Assembly (NCBI RefSeq): GCF_024435355.1
Contig: NZ_JAMJWG010000005.1
Coordinates: 310,001-374,000, forward strand
DNA from: Streptomyces odontomachi
GTDB taxonomy: Bacteria > Actinomycetota > Actinomycetes > Streptomycetales > Streptomycetaceae
DNA length: 64,000 nucleotides
Reading direction: 5' to 3'
Numbering within the stretch: the stretch's first letter is position 1; every line of letters starts with the position of its first letter. The notes beneath the pieces were generated by a model, which was not told where the DNA came from, ran no database searches, and was given only the letters and a program-made list of their open reading frames with translations. Of the stretch, positions 8,129-17,201 are shown one piece after another. Position numbers and translations under genes: made by a program.

Positions 8129-9295
8129 GTGACGTCGTCCACGGAGTCGGCCGAGACAGTGGCCAAGGGCTTTCAGGAGTTGTACGGGCGCGCACCGGAC
8201 GGCGTCTGGGCGGCACCGGGCCGGGTGAACCTGATCGGTGAGCACACCGACTACAACGACGGCTTCGTGATGCCGCTCGCCCTGCCGCACACCGTGCTCG
8301 CCGCCGCCGCTTCGCGCACCGACGGGATCCTGCGCCTGCACTCGGCCGACGTGCCAGGCGGCACCTACGAGCTGCGTCTCGACGAGCTGGAGCCGGGCCC
8401 GGACGGCGGCTGGGCCGCGTACCCGGCCGGGGTGCTGTGGGCGCTGCGCGCGGCAGGGCTGCCCGTCGGCGGCGCCGACCTGCACTTCGCGAGCGCGGTG
8501 CCGACCGGCGCCGGCCTCTCGTCGTCGGCGGCGCTGGAGGTCGCCACGGCGTTCGCCCTGGACGGGCTGTTCTCGCTCGGCCTGTCCCGGGCGCGCATGG
8601 CCCGCCTGTGCCAGCACGCGGAGAACGACTTCGTGGGCATGCCCTGCGGGATCATGGACCAGATGGCCTCCGCGAGCTGCACGTCGGGCCACGCCCTCTA
8701 CCTGGACACCCGGGACCTCACCGAACGCCAGGTCCCCTTCGACCTCACCGTGCACGGCCTGTGCCTGCTCGTCGTCGACACCCGCGTCAAGCACACGCTG
8801 GCCGACGGCGCCTACGCGAGCCGGCGCAGGTCCTGCGAGGCGGGCGCCGCGGCCCTGGGTGTCCCCGCGCTGCGCGACGTGGCGCACGCGGAGCTCGACG
8901 CCGCGCTGCGCCGGATCGACGACGAAGAAGTGCGCAGCTGCGTGCGGCACGTGGTGACCGAGGACCACCGGGTGACGGAGGTGATCCGGCTGCTCGACGC
9001 CGGTCAGGTCCGTGCCGTGGGACCGGTCCTGACCCAGGGACACATATCCCTCAGGGACGACTTCCGCGTCTCCTGCCCGGAACTCGACCTCGTCGTCGAC
9101 ACCGCGAACGCGGCCGGCGCGCTGGGCGCCCGGATGACCGGCGGCGGCTTCGGCGGCTCGGCGATCGTCCTGGTGGACCAGGACCGCACCGAGGACGTGA
9201 CCCGTGCGGTACGCGACGCCTTCGCCCGCGCGGACTTCACGGCACCCCGGGTCTTCACCGCGGTGCCGTCGGAAGGGGCGCACCGGGTGGTGTGA
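8129..9295 (+). CDS. galK: Galactokinase
   Basis: 388 residues. It phosphorylates galactose with ATP, the entry step of the Leloir pathway. The galactokinase signature GRVNLIGEHTDYNDGFVMP is near residues 30-50, the GHMP-kinase glycine/serine loop PTGAGLSSSAALE near 130 and the third motif MTGGGFGGSAI near 335. The GTG start is preceded by a strong GGAGGAGGGGGAG. It is last gene of the gal operon and is followed by a strong hairpin at 9309-9340. Confidence 0.97.
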   Translation: MTSSTESAETVAKGFQELYGRAPDGVWAAPGRVNLIGEHTDYNDGFVMPLALPHTVLAAAASRTDGILRLHSADVPGGTYELRLDELEPGPDGGWAAYPAGVLWALRAAGLPVGGADLHFASAVPTGAGLSSSAALEVATAFALDGLFSLGLSRARMARLCQHAENDFVGMPCGIMDQMASASCTSGHALYLDTRDLTERQVPFDLTVHGLCLLVVDTRVKHTLADGAYASRRRSCEAGAAALGVPALRDVAHAELDAALRRIDDEEVRSCVRHVVTEDHRVTEVIRLLDAGQVRAVGPVLTQGHISLRDDFRVSCPELDLVVDTANAAGALGARMTGGGFGGSAIVLVDQDRTEDVTRAVRDAFARADFTAPRVFTAVPSEGAHRVV

Positions 9296-9308
9296 GCGGG
9301 GTGGGACG

Positions 9309-9340
9309 GTGTGCGCGCCGACCGGCGCCGGCGCGCACAC
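9309..9340. terminator. Hairpin terminator between galK and the convergent reductase gene
   Basis: An 11-bp perfect stem (GTGTGCGCGCC with GGCGCGCACAC) has a 10-nt loop. It lies 13 bp past galK and can serve both converging transcripts. Confidence 0.7.
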
Positions 9341-9352
9341 CCACGCTCACGC

Positions 9353-9394
9353 GCGGCCTCTCACGTGCCGCCTCTCACGTGCCGCCTCTCATGC
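9353..9394. repeat. Three tandem 14-bp repeats
   Basis: The units are GCGGCCTCTCACGT, GCCGCCTCTCACGT and GCCGCCTCTCATGC, arranged head to tail. The last overlaps the stop codon of the minus-strand reductase gene. The array is probably a slippage product; no function is evident. Confidence 0.75.
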
Positions 9395-10666
9395 ACGGCC
9401 CGCGTCCGGCGAGGCCGCGCCGACGAGTGCGGAGACGTTCCCGAAGACGTCCTCGCCGCGGCCCATGGTCGCGTGCGCGGCACCGATCTCGCCGAAGGCG
9501 ACGGTGCGCCCCAGCACCGGGTCGATCTTCCCGCTCCTGACCAGGTCGTTGTAGGCGATCGCCTGGGCGTCGTTCGTGCCGTGCGATCCCTGGAGGCGCT
9601 TCTGCCGCGTCCAGTGGTACCGCAGGTCGACCATGGCGTCGTAGCCGGTGGTGCCGGCGCAGATCACCACCATGCCCCCGGGGCGGCAGACGAAGATGCT
9701 GGTGGGGATGGTCGCCGCCCCGGGATGCTCGAAGACCAGCGCGGGGTCCCGGCGGGAGCCGACGATCTCCCAGACCCGCTTGCCGAACGCCCGGGCGCCC
9801 GCGGTCCACTCCCGCTGCCCGGCCTTGTCGTCGACCAGCGGCGGAATGCCCCAGTGCGAGAACCGCCGGCGGTCGATCCAGCCCGCGGCCCCGTACTTCT
9901 CGGCGTAGGCGCCGCGCTCGGCGTCCGAGACGACGGCCACCGGGACGGCGCCGGCGAGCCGGGCGAGCTGGCTGGCCTGGGTGCCCAGGCCGCCGGACCC
10001 GCCCCAGATCAGCACCACGTCGTCCTTCTCGACGGTGTTGCCCGCCCAACCGTGCAGCATCCGGTAGGCGGTGGTGCCCACCAGCGTCGGCGCGGCGGCC
10101 TCCGCCCAGGTCAGGTGCTCCGCCTTGGGCAGCACCTGATGGGCCTGGACCCGGGTGAACTGGCCGAACGAACCGTAGTTGGTGTCGTAGCCGTAGATCC
10201 GGGCCGAGTTCGCGATCATCGGGTCACGGCCTTCGCGCACCCACGGGTCCTGCGCGTCCCACCAGCCGGGGTGCGTGATGACGTGCTGGCCGACCTCGAT
10301 TCCGGTGACGTCCGAGCCGACGGCGTAGACGATGCCGGAGGCGTCGGAGCCGCCGATGTGGAAGTCCTCCGGTTCGCCGCGCTTCTGCCGCACGGCCACC
10401 TGGTCGACCGGGTAGCCGCGGGCCGCCCACACGTTGTTGTAGTTGATCCCGGCGGCCATGACGGCGATCAGCACCTCGTGGGGCCCGATCTCGGGGGTCG
10501 GCACCACCTCGGGGCGGAACGCCTCGGCCGGGTCGCCGTAGCGGTCCTGGCGCACCACCTGCGCATGCATGTGCGAGGGCACCCGCCCCAGCGGAGGCAG
10601 CTCGCCCACCGGGACCACGTCGGTCCCCGCCGTCACGACACTGCGCCGCTGATCTGTTTCGGACAT
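9389..10666 (-). CDS. Crotonyl-CoA carboxylase/reductase-family enzyme, divergent paralogue
   Basis: 425 residues, a zinc-independent MDR-family enoyl-CoA reductase. The NADPH-binding loop is LIWGGSGGLGTQASQLA near residue 200, and the CCR-type signatures NYNNVW and GSHGTND are present. True CCRs bind CO2 with Asn, Phe-Glu and His (NYN, GFET, GSH). Here NYN and GSH are kept but GFET reads GYDT, so the CO2 pocket is altered. The ATG at 10666 has GGAGGTA upstream and is preferred over a TTG at 10699. It is the last gene of the catabolic block starting at 18431. It may reduce, and perhaps carboxylate, an enoyl-CoA; the substrate is unknown. Confidence 0.8.
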   Translation of the reverse strand: MSETDQRRSVVTAGTDVVPVGELPPLGRVPSHMHAQVVRQDRYGDPAEAFRPEVVPTPEIGPHEVLIAVMAAGINYNNVWAARGYPVDQVAVRQKRGEPEDFHIGGSDASGIVYAVGSDVTGIEVGQHVITHPGWWDAQDPWVREGRDPMIANSARIYGYDTNYGSFGQFTRVQAHQVLPKAEHLTWAEAAAPTLVGTTAYRMLHGWAGNTVEKDDVVLIWGGSGGLGTQASQLARLAGAVPVAVVSDAERGAYAEKYGAAGWIDRRRFSHWGIPPLVDDKAGQREWTAGARAFGKRVWEIVGSRRDPALVFEHPGAATIPTSIFVCRPGGMVVICAGTTGYDAMVDLRYHWTRQKRLQGSHGTNDAQAIAYNDLVRSGKIDPVLGRTVAFGEIGAAHATMGRGEDVFGNVSALVGAASPDAGRA

Positions 10667-10787
10667 GCCACTACCTCCGACGGTTGTGAACTGGTTCAAG
10701 GGAGAGAGATGAACGGGTTGTCAGGTGGGAACGGGGCGAGGCGGGGACGAGCGCCCCGCACCCGAAGCGAGGAGCCGCCGCTCGGCC

Positions 10788-10853
10788 GAAGCGAAGCCAC
10801 CGGCCGACGGAAGCGAAGCCACGGTCCGGCGGAAGCGAAGCCCCCGGCCGGAC
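10788..10853. repeat. Three tandem 22-bp repeats
   Basis: The core GAAGCGAAGCC recurs at 10788, 10810 and 10832 with a GC-rich remainder, and a decayed copy lies near 10763. The array fills the gap between the MFS transporter and the reductase on the minus strand. It is too GC-rich and variable for CRISPR. It may be a leader or slippage array. Confidence 0.8.
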
Positions 10854-10861
10854 GCCGGGGT

Positions 10862-12091
10862 TCACGCCGTGGCGCGTTGTCCTCGCAGGTAGCCGGCCAT
10901 GGCCGCGATGCCGACCACCGGACCGATCGCGAGCACCAGCAGGGCCACCGACCACGAGGCGCGGTCGACGAGCACCGGGACGAGCCAGATGGTCGCCGCG
11001 GTCGTGACGTAGCCGACCGCGAGCTGGAGGGTGACCGCGCTGCCCACGTACCGCGGATCGGCGTTCTCGGTGACCAGCGCCGAGAACTGCGCCGAGTCGG
11101 CGATCACCCAGAAGCCCCAGAAGCAGGCCACGGCGAGCACGACCGGCAGCGGCAGCGTGCGCACCGCGGACAGCAGCACGGCGGCACCGCCGGACATCAC
11201 CAGGCTGAGCAGCGCGGCCTTGGCCCGGCCGAAGCGGTCGCTGAGCAGCCCGCCGACCAGGCAACCCACCGCCCCGACACCGATGCAGCAGAACGCCGCC
11301 AGCGACGCCTCACGCGGACCGTCGGGGCGGTGCGCGAACGGGCCGAGCGAGGCGAGGAACGTGCCCACCCACGCCCACATGGCGTACAGCTCCCACATGT
11401 GCCCGACGTAGCCGAGGTTCGCGAGCAGCACGGGCCGGCTGCGCACCGCACGCAGCGCCGACGGGAGGTGGAAAGCGGAGCGCGGGAACGGGTGGGGGCC
11501 CGAGCCCCGTACCAGCAGGATCAGCAGGCCGCCGGCCGCTGTGAGCACCGACGTCGCGACGATCACCGACTGCCAGCCGAGCCCGCCGGTGGCCTTGACC
11601 AGCTGCGGGGCCGCCGAGCCGAGGGTGAGGGCGCCGATCATCACCCCGAGCGCGGTGCCCCGGCCCGTGCGGAACCACGAGGAGACCAGCTTGAGCGCCG
11701 GCGGATAGACCGCGGCCAGGAACGCGCCGGTCAGTGCGCGCAGGCCGAGCGCGATCCCGTATCCGGGCGCCCAGAGCAGCAGCAGGTTGGCGATGGCCGC
11801 ACCCGTCGCGCCCACGCTCATCAGCCGGGCGCCGGGCACCGCGTCGGCGAGACCGGTGCCGGCGAGCGTCACCGCGCCCAGCACGAATCCCAGCTGGACC
11901 GCGATGGTCAGCAGCGCCGACTCGTTGCCGCTGAGCGCCCACAGCTGCTGGAACTGCGGGATCACGAACGAGGCCGAGAACCAGACGCTCATCGACAGGA
12001 ACGTGCTCAGGGCGATGGTGGCCAGGGCAAGTCGCGCGCGACGCCGCAGGCGGGTGCCGGTGTCGCTCGCGGACGTGGTGGTGTCGGCCAT
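10862..12091 (-). CDS. MFS transporter
   Basis: 409 residues with about 12 hydrophobic segments beginning with LALATIALSTFLSMSVWFSASF. The loop after helix 2 (GTGLADAVPGARLMSVG) and the loop RTGRGTALGVMIGAL fit the major facilitator fold of metabolite or drug porters. The ATG at 12091 lies 2 bp after the stop of the acyl-CoA synthetase, with GGAGGGG upstream, which supports tight operon coupling. Context suggests uptake or release of the acid handled by the neighbouring CoA enzymes. The substrate cannot be read from sequence. Confidence 0.88.
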   Translation of the reverse strand: MADTTTSASDTGTRLRRRARLALATIALSTFLSMSVWFSASFVIPQFQQLWALSGNESALLTIAVQLGFVLGAVTLAGTGLADAVPGARLMSVGATGAAIANLLLLWAPGYGIALGLRALTGAFLAAVYPPALKLVSSWFRTGRGTALGVMIGALTLGSAAPQLVKATGGLGWQSVIVATSVLTAAGGLLILLVRGSGPHPFPRSAFHLPSALRAVRSRPVLLANLGYVGHMWELYAMWAWVGTFLASLGPFAHRPDGPREASLAAFCCIGVGAVGCLVGGLLSDRFGRAKAALLSLVMSGGAAVLLSAVRTLPLPVVLAVACFWGFWVIADSAQFSALVTENADPRYVGSAVTLQLAVGYVTTAATIWLVPVLVDRASWSVALLVLAIGPVVGIAAMAGYLRGQRATA

Positions 12092-12093
12092 GG

Positions 12094-14226
12094 TCAGAGT
12101 GTCCCCTCCGCGCTCCTGGGCCGGCCGGCGGCCTGCCATCCGCGGCCGACGGCGGCGATGGCACGGTCGACCGAGTCGAGCAGCGGCACGCCGTGCGCCG
12201 CGGCGCGCTCCCGCAGCCCGCGCACCAGCTCGTCCTGCTCCCGGCTGGTGCTGCTGCGCAGCACCAGCACCAGGGGGGTGCCGTCGCGGTCGGCGGCGAG
12301 CAGGTCATCGGTCAGCGCGGTGACGAGCGCCGCGGCCTCGGCACCGTCCAGCAGGTCGTACACCGTGCCGACGTCCAGATAGGCGCACACGCAGTCGATC
12401 GACGGGTCGGTGGCGACGGCCCGCACCAGCGCGCCGGTGAACGGCCCGCTGTCGTCGAACAGCGACCACACCGGTATGTCGACCGGATTGGCCAGGCTCG
12501 TGCCCGGCGCCGCGAACCGGGCCAGCGCACCGGCGGTGGCCTCGCCCAGCGGGGCCAGGCGCAGCCCGTGCGCGCCGGCCACGTCGGCTCCGACGACGGC
12601 CACGCCGCCGCCGCTGCCGACAAGACCGAGGCGAGGACCCGCCGGGTGGGGCACGTGCTGGAGCACGAGCAGGGTGTCGAGGAGCGCGTCGAGGCTGTCC
12701 ACCAGCGTCACACCGGCGGCGTGTGCGGCGTCGGCGAGCAGTCGCGGATCGGCCGCCAGCGCGCCGGTGTGCGAGGCGGCGGCGGCCGTTCCGACCGCGC
12801 TGCGACCCCCCTTGAACAGCACGACCGGTGTGCTCATGCCCGCCGCAAGACGGAAGAAGCGGCCGGCGTCGCGGTCGTCCTCCAGGTAGAACGCGGCGAC
12901 CGTGGTCCGCTCGTCGGCCTCGCAGAAGGCCAGCAGCTCCGACGGCGACACGTCGTGGCAGTTGCCGACCGAGCTGACGAAGCTGAACTCCAGGCCCAGC
13001 TCGTTGCCGCGCCGCACCACGTCGCCCGCGTAGGTGCCGGACTGCGAGACCACCGCGATGCCGCCCCGCCGCGTCGGCGAGGCGCCGGAGCCGATCATGG
13101 TGAGCTGGGCGTACGGGGTGTAGTGGCCGATGCAGTTCGGCCCGAACACCCGCATCGGGGTCCCCGCGACCACGGCCGCCAGGTCCTCGGTGTCGGCGGT
13201 GTACACATGGGCCGTTCTGGTGCCCAGGGCCGCCAGCCGGCGCAGCGCGTCGGGCACGGCGGGGGCGGGCAGCGCCACCACGGCCCGGTCGATGCCCGTG
13301 GGCAGTTCGTCGACGGAGCCGACCGCAGGCCGGCCGAGGATCTCGGCCGCCGACCGGCTGACCGGGTGGACGGAGCCACGAAATCCCAGCTCGACCGCGG
13401 TGCGCACGGCGCGGTGACCCATCTTGCGCGGGTCGGCCGAGGCGCCGAGCACGGCGAGCGAGCCCGGGTAGATGCCAGGGTGCAGCGCCTCGTAGGCCTC
13501 GGCGGGGTCGGGCGCGTGCGCCGCCGGGTGCACGTCTCCGGCGGGTTCCCGGGCCACGGCGCGTGCGTCGACGGCGACGATGCCGGTGGCGCTCACCACG
13601 ACGGGGTTGAGGTCGATCTGGTCGACCGGCTCGTTCAGCAGCATGCCGTCGGCGCCGCCGATGCCGACCAGCAACTCGGCCAGCCTCTCGTGCGCCGGCG
13701 GGAGCCGGCGGCGCAGGATCGCGCCGATCCTGGTCCGCTCCAGCAGCCGTATCGCGCCGCCGTGGTCGACGGGCGCCAGGGCGAACGCGACGTCGCCGAG
13801 CGTCTCGACGTCCACACCACCGGAGCCGACCATCACGACCGGCCCGAACGAGGGCTCGTACAGGGCGCCCACCACGGCCTCGAGACCCGGTTCGACCATC
13901 GGCTCGACGGTCACCCCGCGCACCTCGACGCCGCTGGCGCGCTGCTCGGTGAGCAGCCGTTCGGTGGCGTCCAGGACATCGTCGGGCGCCACGCCGAGCA
14001 GCACGCCGCCGGCCCTGCTCTTGTGCACCACGCCGTCGGCCACCAGCTTCACGGCGACGGGCCGCCCCAGCCGCCGCGCGGCGGCGGCGGCCTCCTCGGC
14101 GCCCGGCGCGAAGACGACGGGGTTGGCGGGCAGGCCGTAACGGGCGGCCAGGTCACGCACGACGTCCTCGCGCAGCCGCCGGGGCGCGGGCACCGGCGCA
14201 GCGGCGGGGGAGTTCGCGGCGCTCAC
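12094..14226 (-). CDS. Acyl-CoA synthetase, ADP-forming type
   Basis: 710 residues. It activates a carboxylic acid to its CoA thioester through an acyl phosphate and a phosphohistidine. The N-terminal 220 residues are an ATP-grasp domain (GRPVAVKLVADGVVHKSRAGGV). The CoA-binding Rossmann domain follows (GSLAVLGASADPRKMGHRAVR), then the ligase domains with the histidine loop AASHTGALAADP. ATP-grasp first is the reverse of acetyl-CoA synthetases of the PatZ type. The GTG start overlaps the end of the crotonase gene (GTGA). Proteins of this class include acetate, pimelate and feruloyl-CoA synthetases; the substrate here is unknown. Confidence 0.9.
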   Translation of the reverse strand: MSAANSPAAAPVPAPRRLREDVVRDLAARYGLPANPVVFAPGAEEAAAAARRLGRPVAVKLVADGVVHKSRAGGVLLGVAPDDVLDATERLLTEQRASGVEVRGVTVEPMVEPGLEAVVGALYEPSFGPVVMVGSGGVDVETLGDVAFALAPVDHGGAIRLLERTRIGAILRRRLPPAHERLAELLVGIGGADGMLLNEPVDQIDLNPVVVSATGIVAVDARAVAREPAGDVHPAAHAPDPAEAYEALHPGIYPGSLAVLGASADPRKMGHRAVRTAVELGFRGSVHPVSRSAAEILGRPAVGSVDELPTGIDRAVVALPAPAVPDALRRLAALGTRTAHVYTADTEDLAAVVAGTPMRVFGPNCIGHYTPYAQLTMIGSGASPTRRGGIAVVSQSGTYAGDVVRRGNELGLEFSFVSSVGNCHDVSPSELLAFCEADERTTVAAFYLEDDRDAGRFFRLAAGMSTPVVLFKGGRSAVGTAAAASHTGALAADPRLLADAAHAAGVTLVDSLDALLDTLLVLQHVPHPAGPRLGLVGSGGGVAVVGADVAGAHGLRLAPLGEATAGALARFAAPGTSLANPVDIPVWSLFDDSGPFTGALVRAVATDPSIDCVCAYLDVGTVYDLLDGAEAAALVTALTDDLLAADRDGTPLVLVLRSSTSREQDELVRGLRERAAAHGVPLLDSVDRAIAAVGRGWQAAGRPRSAEGTL

Positions 14227-15029
14227 GCGAGCACCTTCGCGATGCGCTCGCGCAGGTCCCCGGGGGCGTCGGGATAGTCGGCAGGGCGGCGTTCGAGGAA
14301 CGCGCGCACGCCCTCCGCACCGTCGGGCAGCCGCTGCACGAGGGCCGCGAGCAGCGGCTCCGCCGCCCGGCCGGCGTCGAGCCCGTGCGCCAGGGTGTGC
14401 CGCAGACCCGACTTGACCGCCGCCAGCACCGCCGGCGAGACCTCGGCGATGTCCCGGGCCAGCGCGAGCGCGTCGTCGAGTGCGCGGTCGCCGTCGCCGA
14501 TCCGCTCGACGAACCCGTGCCGGAGCGCCTCCTCGGCGTCGAACGGAGCCGCGGTGGCCAGCCATGCGAAGGCGACCGGATAGCTCACCACGTCGAGCAG
14601 CCTGCTGAGCTGCCCGCCGACCGGCACCAGACCGATCGCGGCGCCCACCGCGCAGAACCGGGCACCGGCGCCGGCCACCCGCAGGTCGCAGTTGAGCGCC
14701 AGGATGAAACCCGCCGCGTACGCGGGCCCGTCGATCGCGGCGATGACGGGGGTGGTCAGTTCCGCGGGGCGGGTGAACGCGGCGTTGGCCACCGGGTCCC
14801 CGGCCGTCTCGGGGGCGTCGAGCACCTCTTGCAGGTCGTGCCCCGAAGAGAAGCAGCCGTCCGTGCCGGTGACCACGATGACGCGCACCGCCGGGTCGGC
14901 GTCCGCCCGGTCGAGCTCGGCGAGCAGAGCGGGGGCCATGCCGTGGCCGAAGGCGCCTCGTTTGGCCGGGTTGTCGATGGTCAGGATGCGCACCGGGCCC
15001 TGGTCGGACACGCGGATTCCGGGAGCCAT
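14223..15029 (-). CDS. Enoyl-CoA hydratase/isomerase-family protein lacking both catalytic glutamates
   Basis: 268 residues with the crotonase fold: the substrate loop FSSGHDLQEVL near residue 60 and the oxyanion region AIDGPAYAAGFILALNCDLRVA near 95-118. In hydratases the two catalytic glutamates occur in GGCELA and QPEILLG. The matching positions here read GFILAL and AVGAAIG, so both are absent. The protein therefore probably catalyses another crotonase reaction (isomerisation, decarboxylation, thioester or C-C cleavage). The ATG at 15029 is 31 bp from the symporter stop, in the same operon as the acyl-CoA synthetase. Confidence 0.88.
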   Translation of the reverse strand: MAPGIRVSDQGPVRILTIDNPAKRGAFGHGMAPALLAELDRADADPAVRVIVVTGTDGCFSSGHDLQEVLDAPETAGDPVANAAFTRPAELTTPVIAAIDGPAYAAGFILALNCDLRVAGAGARFCAVGAAIGLVPVGGQLSRLLDVVSYPVAFAWLATAAPFDAEEALRHGFVERIGDGDRALDDALALARDIAEVSPAVLAAVKSGLRHTLAHGLDAGRAAEPLLAALVQRLPDGAEGVRAFLERRPADYPDAPGDLRERIAKVLA

Positions 15030-15060
15030 GGAACCTCCAGTTTGGGGGGGCGGGCGTGGG

Positions 15061-16635
15061 TCAGGCCTCGTGCGCGGTCACCGGCACGGGGACGTCCGCG
15101 TGCGGGAGGCCGCCGGCCCGGGGCCGTGGCGCGAACGCGCGCCGCACGGTGGATCCGGCGACCGCCACGACCAGGTTGAGCAGCAGCGCCGAGATCGCGA
15201 TGTAGAGCGGACTGTGGACGAAGAAGGGGATGGCGGTGGAGCCGCCGAACGGCCCTCCGGACGGCGATTTCACTCCGTAGGCCGCCCAGGTCCCGTAGCC
15301 GATGCCGACCGCCCAGCCGGCGAGCACGGCCCACCGGTCGGCGAAGTGCCGCGTGAACAGGCCCAGCAGCACGGCGGGCAGCGTCTGGAGGATCCAGATC
15401 CCGCCGAGCAGCTGGAAGTTCAGCGCGAAGTTGCTGTCCATGGTGAGCACGAAGACCAGCGCGCCGACCTTCACCAGCACGGAGACGATCTTGGAGACGC
15501 GGGTCTCGGCGTGCTGCGACACCTCATGGCGGGCGAACTCGCGGTACAGGTTCCGGCTGACCAGGTTGCCCGCGGCGATGGCCATGATCGCGGCCGGTAC
15601 CAGGGCGCTCATGGCGATGGCGGCGAAGGCGACCCCGACGAACCAGGACGGGAACATCCCGGCCAGCAACTGCGGAACGGCGTACTGCGGATTGCCGCCC
15701 CAGGGCCGCACCCCGGCCGCCAGCGCCAGCACGCCCAGCAACGCGACGAACCCCAGCAGCACCGTGTAGATCGGCAGCACCGACATGTTCCGCCGGACCG
15801 TCTTCGGCCCCCGGGCCGCGAACACCCCGGTCATCGAGTGCGGGTACAGGAAGAAGGCCATGCCGGACCCGAGCGCCAGCGTGACGTAGACGCTCGGCTG
15901 GACGGAGAGCAGCGCATCACCGCCGCCCGCACCTCCGGACGAAAACGCCGCCGACGCCTTCTCGAAGGCCGCACCGAACCCACCGAGCCTGACCGGGATG
16001 ACCACGACGGCGACGATGACCACGAGATACGTCAGACCGTCCTTGACGAAGGAGATCAGCGCCGGCGCCCTGACCCCCGACGAGTAGGTGAAGGCCGCCA
16101 GGATGGCGAAGGCGATCAGCAGCGGAAGATCACGGACGAACCAGTTCTGGTCCGCCGAACCGCCCAGGCCCAGCGCCCCGAAGACCACTTCGAGTCCGAC
16201 GAGTTGCAGCGCGAGGTAGGGCAGCGTGGCGAGCAGCCCGGTCAGGGTGATGGCCAGCCCCAGCGTCCGCGAACCGAACCGCTCGTTCACGAAGTCGGTC
16301 AGCGTCACATAGCCGCGTGCGTGCGCGAGCGCGACCAGCCTCGGCAGGAACAGGAAGCCCAGGGCGTACAGGACGATCGCGTTGGGGATCGAGTAGAAGC
16401 CGAAGGCGCCCATGCTGAAGACCGCCGCGGGCACCGCGATGAGGGTGTAGGCGCTGTACAGGTCGCCGCCGAGCAGGAACCAGGTGATGAACGGCCCGAA
16501 CGTACGGCCGCCCAGCGCCCATTCGTCGAGGCTGTCGGCTCCGGCGCGCCGCCACCGGCCCGCGACGAACCCGATGCCGGTGATCAGCGCCAGCAGCGTG
16601 GCGAACACCCCGAAGGCGACACCGTCGAACCTCAT
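15061..16635 (-). CDS. Sodium:solute symporter (SSS family), organic acid type
   Basis: 524 residues with 13-14 hydrophobic helices. It has the monocarboxylate/acetate-permease-like N-terminus (DEWALGGRTFGPFITWFLLGGDLYSAYT split over residues 33-60) and FLYPHSMTGVFAARGPKTVRRN near 270. This arrangement with a DUF3311 partner is typical of actinobacterial monocarboxylate and acetate permeases. The ATG at 16635 overlaps the DUF3311 stop (ATGA), so the pair is translationally coupled. It probably brings the organic acid substrate of the downstream CoA enzymes into the cell; specificity is inferred. Confidence 0.92.
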   Translation of the reverse strand: MRFDGVAFGVFATLLALITGIGFVAGRWRRAGADSLDEWALGGRTFGPFITWFLLGGDLYSAYTLIAVPAAVFSMGAFGFYSIPNAIVLYALGFLFLPRLVALAHARGYVTLTDFVNERFGSRTLGLAITLTGLLATLPYLALQLVGLEVVFGALGLGGSADQNWFVRDLPLLIAFAILAAFTYSSGVRAPALISFVKDGLTYLVVIVAVVVIPVRLGGFGAAFEKASAAFSSGGAGGGDALLSVQPSVYVTLALGSGMAFFLYPHSMTGVFAARGPKTVRRNMSVLPIYTVLLGFVALLGVLALAAGVRPWGGNPQYAVPQLLAGMFPSWFVGVAFAAIAMSALVPAAIMAIAAGNLVSRNLYREFARHEVSQHAETRVSKIVSVLVKVGALVFVLTMDSNFALNFQLLGGIWILQTLPAVLLGLFTRHFADRWAVLAGWAVGIGYGTWAAYGVKSPSGGPFGGSTAIPFFVHSPLYIAISALLLNLVVAVAGSTVRRAFAPRPRAGGLPHADVPVPVTAHEA

Positions 16636-16919
16636 GACGGTGCCTGCCCGTACGCGTCGTCCGCCCCGGCGAACAGCAGCCGGTAGACGCTGCCGGTACC
16701 GAGCGCGGCCAGCACCGCCATCGACATCTGGAACCAGTAGAAGAACGGTATGCCGGCCAGCGCGGGACCCTGGCGCTGGTACAGCGGTACGGCCAGCCCG
16801 AGGGCGACCGGAGCGCCGATCAGCACCGTGCACAGCACGATCCGCAGACGGCGGCGGCCCGAAGCGGTGGCCGGTGCGGGGTCGGGTGCGGGGGCGGGCG
16901 CAGACATGCGGTGGCCCAT
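16632..16919 (-). CDS. DUF3311 small membrane protein, symporter subunit
   Basis: 95 residues with two transmembrane helices (LRIVLCTVLIGAPVALGLAV and PFFYWFQMSMAVLAALGTG). The GIPFFYWFQ motif between and within helices is the DUF3311 hallmark. The ATG at 16919 follows GGGAGAG at good spacing; an upstream ATG at 16940 has no such site. It overlaps the following symporter gene by 4 bp. It is thought to be the small companion of acetate/lactate-type SSS transporters. Confidence 0.88.
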   Translation of the reverse strand: MGHRMSAPAPAPDPAPATASGRRRLRIVLCTVLIGAPVALGLAVPLYQRQGPALAGIPFFYWFQMSMAVLAALGTGSVYRLLFAGADDAYGQAPS

Positions 16920-17201
16920 CACGAACTCTCCCTTGAGCATCAGGTGGGACGGCGGAACCTGCGGTGCGCCGCAGCGGCGGCGAGACGCACGGTGCGCGCA
17001 CGCACTGGGTGCAGCGGTGCCGGCTGAAAGCAGGTTTTCCTACGATTTACGGCCGTTCATGGCGATCGCGGTGTGGCCACGCTACGGCCGGGGCGGAAGG
17101 CACGTCATGGCAGAAACCGAGGTCTTCGACCCCGGTCCTTCGCGGAAACCGAGAGGGGGAGGGACACCGCACGAGCGGAGGGCCGTCAGTGGCAGGGTCC
17201 G

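Noticed and set aside
9389..10666. CCR homologue as sign of a polyketide cluster supplying ethylmalonyl-CoA
   Set aside because: No polyketide synthase or tailoring genes are near; the neighbours are transport and CoA-activation genes.
10788..10853. Regular repeats resembling a small CRISPR array
   Set aside because: The 22-bp units abut without unique spacers, and no cas genes are present.
9311..12382. 1023-codon plus-strand open frame
   Set aside because: It runs antisense to the reductase and MFS genes, is His/Arg/Gly-rich and has no recognisable domain or ribosome site.
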